A DNA stretch of 64,000 nucleotides from Phoebastria nigripes (Eukaryota; Chordata; Aves; Procellariiformes; Diomedeidae). Under the pieces are notes generated by a model. It saw nothing but the letters and a program-made list of their open reading frames with translations, was not told the DNA's origin and ran no database searches. Below, one piece after another: positions 37,552 to 51,400 of the stretch; within the stretch, counting starts at the first letter, position 1, and every line of letters starts with the position of its first letter. The DNA lies in the NCBI GenBank assembly GCA_035582835.1, contig JAYKAV010001267.1, forward strand, positions 288,621 through 352,620, written 5' to 3'. The translations under genes and the position numbers were made by a program.

Positions 37552-40500
37552 TGAGTAAAGGATAGGCAAAGCTGCAGATACAGCAAGTGTGGGTGTAAAA
37601 ATTTGTGTAACCGGAATGATTTTAACTTTAAGGAGCCCAGAAGAATATATAAATTATATGAGCTTAGCCTCACCCCTGAATTTGGTGCAACACCTGAAGG
37701 CTAATTTGCCATCTGTTTGCTTTCAGCAGAGCTATAGAACAAAAAGGTTTGCAAACCCTTGCTGCAGCAAGCGGTCCATGCTGGACAGCATGCCTGTCCC
37801 GTGAGGGCTGGAGCAAGAGCAGGTCAGAACCCAGTTCTGGCTTTTGCTAAAACTGGTCCTGGGACTGCACTAGAGATCTGCCATCTTCCTTTTCCTTTTA
37901 CTATTTGTGAGCACAGGGAGTGCTAATTGGCAGGATAGCAGACACTTCTCTAACCAAGGCACCATCAAAGGCTGAGGAAGAGCACATTTGCCAATCAAAA
38001 TATGCTGAACTGTGCAATGAAACTGTACTACCTGCCCTTTAACCTTCCCTGCACAGAAAGGAATATTCTGCAGCCTCTCTGACTGCAGCATGCATCCTGG
38101 GTGCAATCTGCAGATCCACATGCTTCAGTCCTCTCTCCATTTTTTCCCTGCATGCAGGTCTGAGTGCAAAATACAGCCTTCCCTCCTACCCGCACAGGCA
38201 CAGCAGCCATGTGCAGGCATCGCTGTACATGAAACCCAAGGCCAAAGGCTTAAAGCAACCTTTAGCACAGCGCGTCTGCTTAGAAATCACACTCCTCTGC
38301 TCTGTGTTCGTCCCTTGCCAGCAATGTCAGCGCTGATGACCTTGCTGGGTACATCGCAGACCTCGCGAGGTACGCCATGTGTAAAGCACACTGGGTACAA
38401 CCACTGGTGGAGACGGAAGACAGCATTTTCCATTTCCTCTAGAGAAATACGCAGCCCCTCGCTGATTTATGCCACAGTTGACGGGGGCTGCAGACAGACG
38501 TGGGCAGAAGGGGGTGGGCAGCAGAACAGGCAGCAACAACCCACCATGTCTGCCACAGCCCGGCTGGCAGCACGGGGTCCATCAGCACGTGGGGGGACCG
38601 TGAAGCCCCTGGCAGGGCTACGCTGCTGCTTTCCACTGTCACAAAACTGATCCCCTTTTCCCCACACAGCTCCATGGCATTTGTTCACAGGCTGAATTAG
38701 CCCACTGGGAGTTGCACCATGGATCAGCCCAGTGGCTTCAGGCAGCTTGTGGCAGGAGGTGCTGCTCTGCGTTTGGGAGGCTTCCAGCACAGCCCCCCCC
38801 CAAGGCCCGCAATAATGCAGAAAAGCAGATATTGGGGAGGGGCCTTGGTCCCTTGGCACCAGCATGTTACACCAATGCTACTCTTGCGCTTTAATTACGC
38901 AAAAGTGAAGTCTCAGGCAGATCTGAACGAGGGGTGGGGATTCCCAACAGAGCAGAGAGCAGGGAGAGCTCGGCTGGTGCAGCCCGGGAGCTGGCGGCCA
39001 GCTCGGCGCAGCACNGAGGGGTGGAAGCTGTGGGAAGGTGAAACAGATGTGTCAGCAAGACCAAAGGGGAGGCGAGGACAAGATGCAATGCAGAACGTAC
39101 AAAACTGCCCAAAGATCAGCTAAAGAAGGTAAACAGATCCTAGAAAAGAGTAAAATGTGTATCATGCCAGCTAGGAATGTATAGGGACAGTGACAACGGG
39201 CTCTCTTTGTAAAAATGCTTCTGAAAGCAGTTTTTAAGTAAGTCTGACTCAGGTATGCAGGTGATTTACATGTTTCTAGTCAAANTAAAAGATCTCAACA
39301 TTTTCTTGGCTGGCCTCAGCAAGGCTTAATTCCCTCCTTAGAGCTTAAGACTCTTCCTTTTTGAATGAACACAGCTGTGCCGTACACATTTAAGTTCAAG
39401 CCGACTTGTAAGAACGCACTTCACGATCCCTGAATTCAGGAAGGCAGCTGAGTGAGTGCACTTGAGTGCCTGCCTGCAAGCGAGCATGTTCATCATGACC
39501 GCTATGTCTCCACCGGGACCAGCTTGCTGTAATGGACCTTTAATTACCTACTCCTTTGCTGGGTGATCCCACTATACCAGTCTGTAGCGAACAGTTCAGA
39601 CCTGTAATTATAACTTAAATACTGTAAACTTCCAGCTGAGCAAACCAACAACATTTATCATTTGGTATGTCGTAGTTACTGTGAAGAATGATGCTCACTT
39701 CAGANTCTTGCACCATTTTCACTATGTTTTTTTGCACTAATCAGATATATTTTTGACACTATAATAAATTTATAAATCAATATTTCATTTACTATGTCTT
39801 CTACTAGAAATGTTTGGATGCCTTCCCTACACCTTTGATCAGCTCAAGAGCATATGCAGAGACTAGGAAAACCCCCCGAAGACACACTCCTCAGTGAATT
39901 AACCCAAGTTTCCAACAGCCAGACGTGGCCATATAAATTAAAGATACACATGGTCTTTGCATGGGGCTTCACAGAAGCATTTTGCAGATTTACCTTGAAG
40001 GTAATGAAGCTGTGATATGACACATTCAAAGAAAAAGCTGGGATGGGGACTTTCCTAGATGGATCTTACCTGACCCTGGACAGTTGTTGTTTGGCCCTTG
40101 AGTCACCTAAACTGTGCTTTATCCAGAAGAAAAGAAGCTATCTTTAAATGTATACATTTTGTCAGACACTGTCCTGTATAGAAGATTTCACATGCAACAT
40201 TAAAACATAAAAAGATAGAGACCTGCCAGCAAGTGGGAGCGGTGGCGCAGGACTGTAACTCTCATTTCCTCCTGCGAGGGCAATTTCCGAAAGTCCTTAC
40301 TAATTCTGGGAACTCCTGCAAATCTCCTGCCCCCAGTACTTAGTTTTGTTGCCCCACCTTTTGAGCGCTCATTTCAAAGCCATGTTGTGACACAAGCATT
40401 TCATGCACCATTCTCCCTTTTCTGTCCTTACTCCAACCCACAGCCTCCCTCCCTGCCACACCAGCTTGAAACTTTTTGAACCTGGCACCTGCAAAGCCAA

Positions 40501-43500
40501 CCCCTCACCCTAATTTAGCCCATTTGGTCCTAAAACATCTGTGTGTTTTAGTTCTCCTCTTCCCTCACCCCGCCATGTCCAGGGCTTTCGGCATGGCGCT
40601 GCTCCAGCCGCTTTCTCTCCGGCTCCCCAGCAGCTGGTTTTCCACACCTGACTTTCACCATCTCGTCCCCTGGGTTTCTGTCACATTGGATTGACAAGCA
40701 ATGCAACGACCAAAAGGATCTGTGCACACCCTGAAGACGGGATCAGAGAAAGGCTGTTTTGGAGGACCACCCGATGCTGTGGGTCAGGATGCAGCAGGTC
40801 AGGGGGCCCCGCACCGAGCATCCTTCCCATGGGACCTGTGCATGGGTTTTGGGAGACATAGAAGAGGCAGACCAGACTCAGGCCAACAGAAAAAGCCACG
40901 GAAGACATATATGCACGTGGGGCATTAATGCTACGGCAGTGCCGCTGAGCAGTGAGAGCAGGTCCAGCCTCCACCGCACAGGAGCCAAGCCAACCCGCCA
41001 GGTACAGCCCTCTCCTAGAAAAGCCACTGATTATCGATGTCTTCATCCCCTCCGTGTTGCCAACGCCCAGCTTCTTATGAACATCTTCCAGCCCCTGCAG
41101 GAGGGATGGCATTTCAGCAGCCCCACTGGTGACGACCCTGAAAGTGGAGCAAGACATGGAGGCCACAGCTGCTGCCAAACACCCCAGCGCTCCTGAACAG
41201 TAAGAAAATACCAGTTTGGCTGCCACGTGCCCTGCCAAGGGATGTTACAGCACTACTAATTGCCCCAAATGACCTTTGGGCATATTAACACCTACTCTTT
41301 TCCAAACAGTGGTCACTGCCAGATCCAGTGCCTCCTTCCACTGCGAGCTGGTTTATTCACATTTAAATTGCTCAGAGATTCATCTACGGACAGTAATTTG
41401 TCATCTGCCTCTACAGCTGAAACCACATCGTCTCAATCCCGCTGGCAGGCGCCAGCAGCCTGTTGGCAGCGTGCTGGCAGCCAGCCCTTGGACAAGCGAC
41501 GTAGGTCTGCAGCAAAATGCTGCCTTCCTGGGGATCCAGGAAGGAGAAACTTGGATCAGCCACCTCATTCCATCACCTGAGTATGTTGCCACTATAGAAA
41601 TACTCCTACTAAACACATTCGTACTTATCTGCTGTGTGCATTGATTCACAGATGGGACGTGTCCTACTCCCAGTCCATTCTGGGATGGTCTAATGTGAAC
41701 CTTGCAGCGTACTGAGGCCAGCCAAGCTGCTCACCCAGGGTGCATCCGCAAAGTGTGTCTGCAACTCCTTATCCTTTGCATTCTTTTCTATATTTAGGAG
41801 ATTCACGTGTACACAACAGCCAGGCAAAGCATGGGAAGGGCAAGCAAATATCAAGACAAGTTTTGAGTTCAGGAATCCCTTGGGACTGTCAACAAGTCAT
41901 AGGGAGGTGCTACGGGAGCAGCTAAAATAATGAGGGTGTGATGGCAGCTGTATCTACAATGGTTCTGTCCCAAGGAGCAAATGGCTATATACTTTGACTT
42001 CTAAAGACATACTTGAGCTCATCACCTCAGGTAGCGTTTTCAAAGTCCCACCTGCAGAAGCGACTTGGGCATTAGCAGCTCTTCAGGCTCCCAAGTCACT
42101 CAAGCACTCTGAGCGTAAGGTAAGAAGGGACTCCTCTCGAGATGCACGCTCAAATAAATGACTCTCCATGAACAAGAAACCTTGAGCGAGTTAAAATCCC
42201 ATGGCTCAGTTATCCCCATTCTCCAGCAGCTGCTTGAGTGAGCTCCCAGGGCCAGGAATGAGCGCTAGAGAAATGCTGCGGCAGCCTCCTTGCTGGCCGG
42301 GGTTAAACCACGACAGTGATGCAGCAAGCGAGACGCAGCAGCTCCAAAGCGGCCGCAGGGCACTGCTCTGGGCAGCTGCGCCAACGTCCGCACAGCCTGT
42401 GGGGCAAGTCTGGCTTGCAGCACACCTTCACCTGGTCCATCGCGCCTTTCTGCTGGGACTCTGCTGGACTTTACATAAACAGGCCATCTGCAGGTGTAGC
42501 CTATCGTCTAGCCCTGCACAGGTAGATACGGCGCAGCTCGGTCACCATAATGCTGCTAAGTTTCCCTTTCTGTAGGTTCAGGTGGGCTTTGGCTGCAGCA
42601 GAAAATTTGCAAAAAATGTTAAGTGCCAACAAAGAGTTAGGATACATTTCAGGAAAAAAAAAGGGGGGGGGGGAAAGAATCAACTGATCTATCATTTTTA
42701 CAAAAATAGTTATTAAAAATTTAATTTTAAGAAAACATCATATTTTATAGAAGTACAAATACTGATAGTACAGTACCTTTGCATTACCCAGATGGAAATA
42801 ATTCCTGAATTTCACCCATCCTTGCAGTTTTTGGCTTCTACACATGCACAAAGATAATGCAATCATACATCCACTGAAGTGAAATTTTAACACACATAGT
42901 CCCACGTGTTTTCATAAAAATGGGACTGTATCTTGCTCCATCAAGCACTGAACTTGAACTTAATACACATCAAATAGTTGTCATATAACAGCATCCACAG
43001 TATCCTCGCAATCAAATATCAATACTAGATCCTCACTACTAAAATCCATTTTCAAGTGCAAAGCTGGGGCTCTCTGAAGCCCCATTACAACACCTAAGAC
43101 ACCAACCTCCTGGTTTTCTGGAGTACTTCTGAATGTCCCCAGCATTTCTGGAAGTCAGAATACCAGTTAAAATTTCTTTGATATTCTGTACATTGCTTGT
43201 TTAATTTTTTTAATAGCATTTACAGCATTAGGGCAGTACTAATGAAGAGAGAGATTACAGACAGATGCACGTCGGCCCTGCCGGACACTTGCACACCCTT
43301 CTGTTAGTATTTGTACAAATAGCAATGCATAGGAGGGTGCAGGATTTATGGTGTAGGTAGAGAAAAGCAAATAAAAGGTGGGAGAATGAGTTGCCTGCAG
43401 AGACAGACTTTGTCTCTCACAGCGTTAGCCAATGGGGTGGTGGGGCTGGAGAGCAGCACCCTGAATCCTGATGGGATTCCTCTGTAGGGTAAGTCAGTGT

Positions 43501-44450
43501 AAATGGGGTTAATTTATCTGGGGGATTTCCTGCACTTGGGGTATTCCTGGGTGGAGAGAACTGAGGTCCTCTGAATGGATTCTGAAAGAAAACAAAGAAA
43601 ACACATTCAAATCTAACCTAAAAGATCAATAAAATACAGATTTCAGGTCAGTGGAGGGTGGCGAGAAGCGGCAGCAGTATAAAAGGGAGGGCTCAAAGCT
43701 GGCTCACATGATTTGGCATAACGAGGACTTTTCTCCAATATGCAGAAAACCAAAACTTTTCACCCACCCCATCATTTGCCCCAACATTTAGGGGGAGATA
43801 AAATAAAATTCTGGGGCATCAGCCAAACCACCAGCTCCAACTTCGTATGTCTCCCATTTCCACGTACATACTGCGACTGTTGTTTCAGGTCTTGATAAAT
43901 AAATAAGCTATCCAGGTGGCTCCCACTTCTAACAAAGCCTCTCAGGAAATCACAGAAGCACCATGCTAACTTTGGCCCTTAAACACTTTTTCAGAGGACC
44001 AGAGCTAATAAAACACGTGTGTGTCCCTTGGTTGACTAAGAGCACTGATGGATCTTCTACCCAGAGCTGGAGCACCAAAGGGGCCTCTGGCCGAGGATAA
44101 TGTGAGCTCAGACTGTCACCTTCCCCGGTCCTGACGTTGATACAAGGTGCACAGTCTCAATTCTCCAGCCTAAAAACCAAGGTGAATAATGAAAAAGTAA
44201 GAGAAAAGCTCAAGGATCAGGTTTATTTAAACAAGTCCTGCACTTCTAAACAGGTTACACCGAAGTGACCTGTTACGTAGGGTGCGGTGACTGGGATTTG
44301 AAGTGTTTTCAGTTGGCACAAAGTGTCCCAACACACAGAACGAGTTATAAAAAGAGTTTAGCTTTTATTGACCATTTTAGTTTGTGAAATGTCTTTTTTG
44401 CCAAATGAAACAGATAAAGCTGGAGATGCAAGATGGGATGAGAAACAAAC
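37552..44450. other. Intergenic, mostly unassigned
   Basis: This GC-richer stretch holds several open frames of 120-186 codons on both strands (for example 38090-38650 plus and 40681-41238 minus). None shows a recognisable domain, and overlapping long frames on both strands point to low stop-codon density instead of genes. One possible exon, listed separately, ends the stretch at 43417-43581. A poly-A/poly-G tract is at 42652-42675. Confidence 0.55.
43417..43581 (-). CDS. Candidate terminal exon, unknown gene
   Basis: I do not recognise this. On the minus strand a strong acceptor (ttgttttctttcag) is followed at 43581 by an open frame of 54 codons to TGA at 43419-43417. The peptide is proline-rich: it begins NPFRGPQFSPPRNTPSAGNP and ends CCSPAPPPHWLTL. 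A matching strong donor (CCAG/GTAAGT) lies at 46005/46004, so a 2.4-kb intron is possible. Joined to the open frame that precedes that donor, the exon would be read in another phase, stopping after 24 codons, so the coding frame is not settled. Weak ATTAAA signals lie at 43200-43214. Chance alone keeps 54 codons open about 7 times in 100. A spliced non-coding RNA is equally likely. Confidence 0.25.
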   Translation of the reverse strand, partial: NPFRGPQFSPPRNTPSAGNPPDKLTPFTLTYPTEESHQDSGCCSPAPPPHWLTL

Positions 44451-45444
44451 ATAGAATAGAATCATAGAATCATAGAATCGTTTAGGTTGGAAAAGACCTT
44501 TAAGATCATAAAGTCCAAGCGTTAACCTAGCACTGCCAAGTCCACCACTAAACCATGTCCCCAAGTGCCACATCTACACCACGTCTTTTAAATACCTCCA
44601 GGGATGGNGACTCAACCACTTCCCTGGGCAGCCTGTTCCAGTGCTTGACAACCCTTTTTGTGAAGAACTTTTTCCTAATATCCAATCTAAACCTTCCCTG
44701 GCGCGACTTGAGGCCGTTTCCTTTTGTCCTATCACTTGTTAATTGGGAGAAGAGACCAACACCCACCTCGCTGCAACCTCCTTTCAGGTAGTTGTAGAGA
44801 GTGATAAGGTCTCCCCTCAGCCTCCTTTTCTCCAGTATAAACAACCCCATAGGACTTGTGCTCCTCATAGGACCTGTTCTCCCGACCCTTCACCAGCTTC
44901 ATTGCCCTCCTCTGGACACGCTCCAGCACCTCAATGTCCTTCTTGTAGTGAGGGGCCCAAAACTGAACACAGTATTCAAGGTGCAGCCTCACCAGTGCCA
45001 AGTACAGGGGCACGATCACTTCCCTACTCCTGCTGGCCACACTATTTCTGATACAGGCCAGGATGCCGTTGGCCTTCTTGGCCACCTGGGCACACTGCNG
45101 GCTCATGTTCAGCCGGCTGTCGACCAACACCCCCAGGTCCTTTTCCACTGGGCAGTTTTCCAGCCACGCTTCCCCAAGCCTGGAGCGTTGCATGGGGTTG
45201 TTGTGGCCGAAGTGCAGGACCCAGCACTTGGCCTTGTTGAACCTCATGCAGTTGGCCTCAGCCCATCGATCCAGCCTGTCCAGGTCCCTCTGCAGAGCCT
45301 TCCTACCCTCGAGCAGATCAACACTCCCGCCCAGCTTGGTGTCGTCTGCAAACTTACTGAGGGTGCACTCATTCCCCTCGTCCAGATCATTGATAAAGAT
45401 ATTAAACAGAAATGGCCCCAATACTGAGCCCTGGGGAACACCTA
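44451..45444 (-). mobile_element. CR1 LINE, 5'-truncated, with partial reverse transcriptase
   Basis: On the minus strand this is the last 1 kb of a CR1 retrotransposon. It starts inside the reverse transcriptase at [20 protein letters not shown] (block B), then reaches the active-site box [10 protein letters not shown] about 20 codons later and the thumb region ([33 protein letters not shown]). The frame runs open past the family's [13 protein letters not shown] block to about 44732, beyond which the reading frame shifts and a second frame covers the conserved [16 protein letters not shown] block. It ends in the CR1 tail of 8-base units (agaatcat three times, 44459-44480). 5' truncation is usual for CR1. 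The frameshift and the missing 5' half make it immobile. It is the least decayed of the three CR1 copies in the window. Confidence 0.95.
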
Positions 45445-48400
45445 GGAGGAAAGGCAGCAAGGCACAGGCTTCAGACCAGCTGAACAGACACTTCTGACAG
45501 ACTAAGGGAAAGGCATGGAAAACGGAATAGCTCACAAAGTAAGAAATTGAATGTCAAATTAGCTATTTCCCTGTACTCAGCCAGCCTGCATCAGTTTTTC
45601 ACACACATTTGAGACTGTCAGAAACCAAAGAAAGAAAAAAATAAAAGCAGATTTTCTCGGAAAACAGAGATTACAAACTGAACAAACTACTAAAACCACC
45701 TTGTCTTGGGAATTTGGCTTAAACACCAGATTGAATCAAAGATAACTAATTTGATTAAGTAGAACAAGTTATCTAAATCCCTATTTAGGGAAAACACCAC
45801 CAGCAATTCAGCACTGTTTTGCAAAGGGCCTTCAATGTTAAATAGTTTCAGCAAGAGCAATACCTACAGACACATGGCACTTCTCAATGCATGAAGGACA
45901 CGTTTGTTGGGCAGGCGTCAGGGCAAGACAGCAAATTAAACTTACAGGAAAATAAGAAGAAAATTTGCCAGGATGGTGAGGAATCAGGTCTGATCAGAAC
46001 TTACCTGGTCTCTGACAGCTGAGTTGGGTTACAGATCCTAATAGCACTGCCTCTTTCTTGCAGCATGCAATTACATCTCCAGTTCTTAGGGAATTCCTTT
46101 TTCAACCCCATCGCGACAGTGCGTGCTATTTGCACACATGTTAAGAGACAGTGAACTGTAATTTCAACTCTCATTTGTAATGAATGGGATTTACTATGGC
46201 TAGCATGAATCATTTTGGTAACACATATAATTAGTTTTATAGAAGTTTTAGTATGCTATAAAAGTTGCTGTATCACTTGTATTCCCCCAGGGCGCTCTTA
46301 TAAAATGATTTTGTTACAACTGTATTCTTCTGGGAACTGAAGTGTAGACAACTGAGCACATCTGTATGTCAAGAGAAGCATTGCAAGCCAAGACATTCAA
46401 GGCAATTTTGCTGCCTTTCTAATTTCTAAAATCCATGTGAAGGAATGTGATCACTTCTGGACTCCAGCATTATCAGCTGTTCAAAGCTGAAGATACTCGT
46501 TTCCTCCCAGGCTGTCAATAAGCTGCCTCTGTGCAGCTCATGGCTGCCGAGAGCAGATGCTGTGGCTCAGCTACCAGGAGCTGGGATGCCTGTCAAATGA
46601 CCTTGGGGGAAAATGCTCAACAGGTATGAATAACGTAGGTCTTTAATAACTTCATTTGAGCTATGGAAATTTATCCTGGATGAGGATTTGGCTCCGTACA
46701 GAGGGCTGCAAAGTGAGTTAACTTGATTCCACCTTCATGAGGAAGAAAAGTGGGGTTGGTAGGAGTGTGCACTCCGTGACACCAGCAACCCCTTCTGACT
46801 TTATAAGCATTTTTTCTTTCATACGTATTTTGAATACTGAAAGTAGGCTATGATTGAGCCCTTGTGACTACTTCTGAAGGGTACTGTTAATAAACAGACT
46901 TTATTTTTAACAACTGCCCTGCTAACCTGTTGTGAGTACGCTAGATGAGCTCAGTGAACTTGCCCAATCCTTACATTAAGGGCTGCTGCAAACATCAGCC
47001 AAACACAACCTTCTGAGCATGCTTAAGGGACAAGCCAATATTCAAACACCTACTTGATAAATTACTATTATTCATGAGGTCCAGCTGCCTGCAGTGTATT
47101 GGGAGCTGCTGTCCCATGGCGTGCAACCTGAAGGGGCTCGTCCATCCTGACCTCCCCTGGCTGGCAATGCTTTGCCTTCTCAGCAGGTCACGTTCAGGGC
47201 ATTTCCCCAAGGCCCAGCTCTCCCAACACTCATCTCCTGTGGTGCAGGGAAAACACTCATCTCCTGTGGTGCAGGGAAAGTGGGTGAGAAATGCTGTTCA
47301 AGCATGAGATGCACTTCAGGCTATATGGGCACGTGCCAGTAGCAGCTGCGGGCAGGGTGGGAAGAACCTACCATGCTGCCATTTTGATTTTCCTGACATG
47401 ATCACAACCACCAGGTCAGAGTCAGAGTCCAAATCACCCCTTGCCTCCTCCTACCCCTTGGGTCATGCCCCACTGCAGCTGTAAGAGCAGAGGGAGAAGG
47501 GAGCCATTTGGAGGTGGCTAAGGGGTAAAGTGAGGGGGCTGTAAGGAGTCGGAGGGACAATTGCCAAAAGCCACTTCATAAAACCCAAGATGTCCTGAAG
47601 ATTAATTAAAAGCATCTTCTGCAACTATTTTAATATTGTACTACATGATACCGTCATTAATGTATAAACTCAGTCATATATGACAGGCAGGAAAAGCAAG
47701 CGATGGTGGCATTTGACGACTGAAAAATGGTAATGTCCAAAAAAAAAAAAAAAAAAGAGTAAATTTGGTGCTTTGAGGTGTTCTGAGTTTAAAACAGGAT
47801 TCCTGACACTTATATTCTAGCCATCTGTGCTCTCTCTATAGTTACCGGAGCAACAAAAAGGCATGTGCAAGAGCTGGTTCATCCCATCCTAAGACAGATA
47901 GGATACGTCCCATTTCGAAGGCGCCTGTTTCTTCTCATCAAGCGCAAAGGCAGCCGGAATGGCAGGCTTTAGCCATCTACCAGTTGCCTTAGAGGCTACA
48001 GGCTCATAGGCAACTGCTTGGCAAGAGGCAACCCACTCCCTTTCCTCTGTGTTTTTAAATCTACACGCCAGCAGAGCACCAACTAGTCATCCTGTCAGAT
48101 CTTTATCGGCACTTTGCTTCTGGTTTAAGTATTTTGTCTTTAACAGATTTTTTGGATACTTCCTCCGAACAANAAGCCATAACGATTTCCTACAACTGCG
48201 CAGCTCCGGCGTGCTGCAGCGCTCCATTTAGAGAGCCATCTGTTGAAGAGCAGCTGTAGCAGACTTAAAAGGTAAACAAATCTCAGCCTGGGGAAGATCA
48301 GAAGGGCCGATAGGCAGTCCTGCTGGTGCTGATTTACACTTCCTTATCTTTTATCTCCTTCCCTCTCCTCCCTGAGCACACTAGCTGTTCTCCCACGGTC

Positions 48401-51400
48401 CTTCTCCCAGGGAAATCCGTGTGCTTGCTTTCTGCAATCATGCATTTTCAATTCTCAAGTTCTTTAAGTCTTCTAATTTTAAGGTAATATTCCCCTTTTG
48501 GTATACTGCAAATCTGCCAGGGTAAAGCGTTCACTTGAACTCGTTCCCAACACCATGTAAATAAATCCCTGGCTCTGGGAACAGAAAATCTCCAATACTT
48601 CACCCAGAAGCAATCTGAATTAGCAGACGCACACTGCCTCCCGTTAACAGCAAAGCAGAGGAGGTGCTTTGGCTCACACTGCTTTTCCAGCTCCCCACTC
48701 ATGAAATCCTCCCTAGCCGTGAAGCCGTCAGCAGGACAGTTACCCAGCCAGCATGGACTTGCCACCCTCGTGGCAAAACCTCCTTCCAAAGACACACTCT
48801 TCATTCATAGCTCGTAAGACCAGAAAAGATGGCTGTCCCCTAGCATAACTAAGGCTACAGGTCTTCTCTGAATTAATATGAACTAGGGCATATTTTTGAG
48901 AAAATAGTCCAGTTTTGATGTACGTTTCTAGTGCTGATCAGTCAACCCCAGCACCGTCCTTCACGTGTGTTCCAGTGCTCCGTTGTCCCTGCTGTCAAAA
49001 AAATAAACTAAAAATTAGGGGCAAATTCCTCTAATTTCAACTTTCAGCTACCGGCTCTTGTTAAATGCTTGTTTTCAGACCAGTGTTCAACCTTTCAAAT
49101 TTCTGCTTCTGTATCACAATTAAGATATTTTAATCTTCTGATAAACTGAAATGCATATTTTCTGAGCCATCAATATTGCTGTGTTACAATGATCTATTCT
49201 CTTCATTTCCATTTTAGTATCATCTATGATACTAAGCTCCATTACTTTGATATATATTAATTTTTAATTTTTGCACACTGATTTAAGTCTGACCCACTGC
49301 ACAAGCTGCTATTTAACATCTGTAGAAAGAAAAGTATTTTATCAACATATGATATGAATTCTTCCGTCTGGCTTTCCACTGAAGACAAAGCACAAATATT
49401 TTTTAACACCTCTGCCTTTTCTGTTACTGACAATGCTGTTATTTCCATTTTAGACTTACTGCTTTGGAAAGAAAACCCTCTTTTACTCTCCCCAGGTTTT
49501 TAACTCAGAGGGCATTTTGCTTCTGTATCAACCCTTTTTCATGCCTGGTTTCTAATCTATATTCAATTCTTCCTTGCCCTATTTCCCTTCTCTTCCCTGC
49601 CTTCTTCACTTAACTACTGCCCTCTGCTCCTCTTATCTTTGTTGGTAAGGCATTTAGAGAACTCCATGCAGCACCAGCTGCATTTATGTCACCAGGAAGC
49701 AATTATTAAGCAATATTTCAGTCTGTCTTAAGTGAATCAGAAAAATAATCACATCAAACATGAAAGAAAAGCAGAGCGGACACCTCAGACTANCAAACAT
49801 AATCCACGTGTGTTTTTCTGATATGTCTTAATTATGTGTTATTATTTCAGGATTGCGTAAGGGTATAATTTCTTCTGAAGATGTTCACTACTTATTTTCT
49901 ATGGCAGTTAAAAACCAAAACATAGTACAATTTCAGATTAAAAGCATGACGCTGAGTTACAGTATTATAAAATCAACTTTGGATAGCTGGTTCAGCAGCC
50001 CCAGTGGGAAAATATGGAATGCTGGAAAAGGATTACAGTGGTTTTTACATTTAAGGAGAGTTACACTGCTGGTCACAAGAGAGGTCTCACATTACTGAAA
50101 GTACACATATTTGCTGGAAAATAAAAGTCTCTCAAAAAGAAAAAAAGAAAGGAAAAAGCATCAGACATTTGAACAGCTGGAAGCATTTTTAGAAACTACC
50201 AAAAAAGAGAAAAAAATCATTTAGAATAATATTTCCCTTTCTGTAGTAAGCATCATAGTGGTGATATAATATGTTCTCAAGAGGCTTAATCATGTCTACT
50301 GTTCAATCCTCAAAGGTTATTTCATAAAACAAAAATTAGTGGAGTCAAGAGAGTTTTTTCACAAAAANCCTGAAGCTGTCATTCTGAGTTATATTTATTT
50401 TTCTACCAGCTCCCATCTTTTTCAAATGTCCCAAGAGCTATGAATCTGTGACAACAAGCTAAAGTCCACTGTGCTCTGGCAAAAGACAAGATTTTCTTCC
50501 TTTCTTTGTCTATATCTGGTTTTAGTATTAGGAAGATGTTGTTTGACGCCACTCTGATAAAAACTGGAAAAGACTGTGGTTTACAGAAGGATCAAACGAG
50601 ACAGTGAATTAAGGAAGTAATAGCAGCCATGGGCATAAACCAGTGACTACTACATATATTTTGTTAAAGTATCTACATTCTAGAATCAACATCCCTTGAA
50701 TTTCTTTCAAATTAAAATCAAGAGGCAATCTCTTGATTTTAAATGCTCTGCTTATTCCGCCAATTATGATGCTTTATTTTCTTTACCGTAGTGCTCCCAG
50801 AGCCGTGTCAGCACTAGGATTTCCTTTTGCTAAGTTCTTTTTGTCACGATGAATCTTTCAACATGTGCCAACTCCAGATAAACATTATTGGTAGCTTGCT
50901 CCAGTACAAAAAACAGGCAACAAACAACACAAGGCTCTCTTAGCAACACCCTTGAATTCCCTTTAAAACATACTTCCATTAAATACTCTACGAAGGGTTG
51001 TTAAATTTATGTTCATGAGCTATTGTATCCTTTTGAGAACTTCCCATCTTCACAATGTGTTTTTACTTGCACCTAAATTTGTTTCATTTTTGTGGTTTTT
51101 TTAATCACTTAACTTACAGCAAAATACCCACCTAGTTTGTTAAGCGAAACCATTCATTCTTTCCTCGTAGGGGCCAACTGCAGGTACAGAATGTAGCCAT
51201 TCAGACGTACAACACAGAAGCCTCATTGTGGTACATGTCTGAAAATATGCCTGCTATTGTTTAATCAAAACACTTCATATCTAAAAATGTCTCAACCCAG
51301 TTCTAACAGAATGGCAGTGCTATTCGTACAAGATACATTCCCACCATGCAAAACCAGAAAAAGTAAAAAAATAGGGTAAAACATCAAATGGTACCCGATA

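Noticed and set aside
38090..38650. 186-codon plus-strand open frame
   Set aside because: Low-complexity composition without a family resemblance, with antisense frames of 70-132 codons over the same bases.
40681..41238. 185-codon minus-strand open frame
   Set aside because: No domain, signal peptide or splice context is recognisable. The plus strand has long overlapping frames here as well, which points to low stop-codon density in GC-rich DNA.
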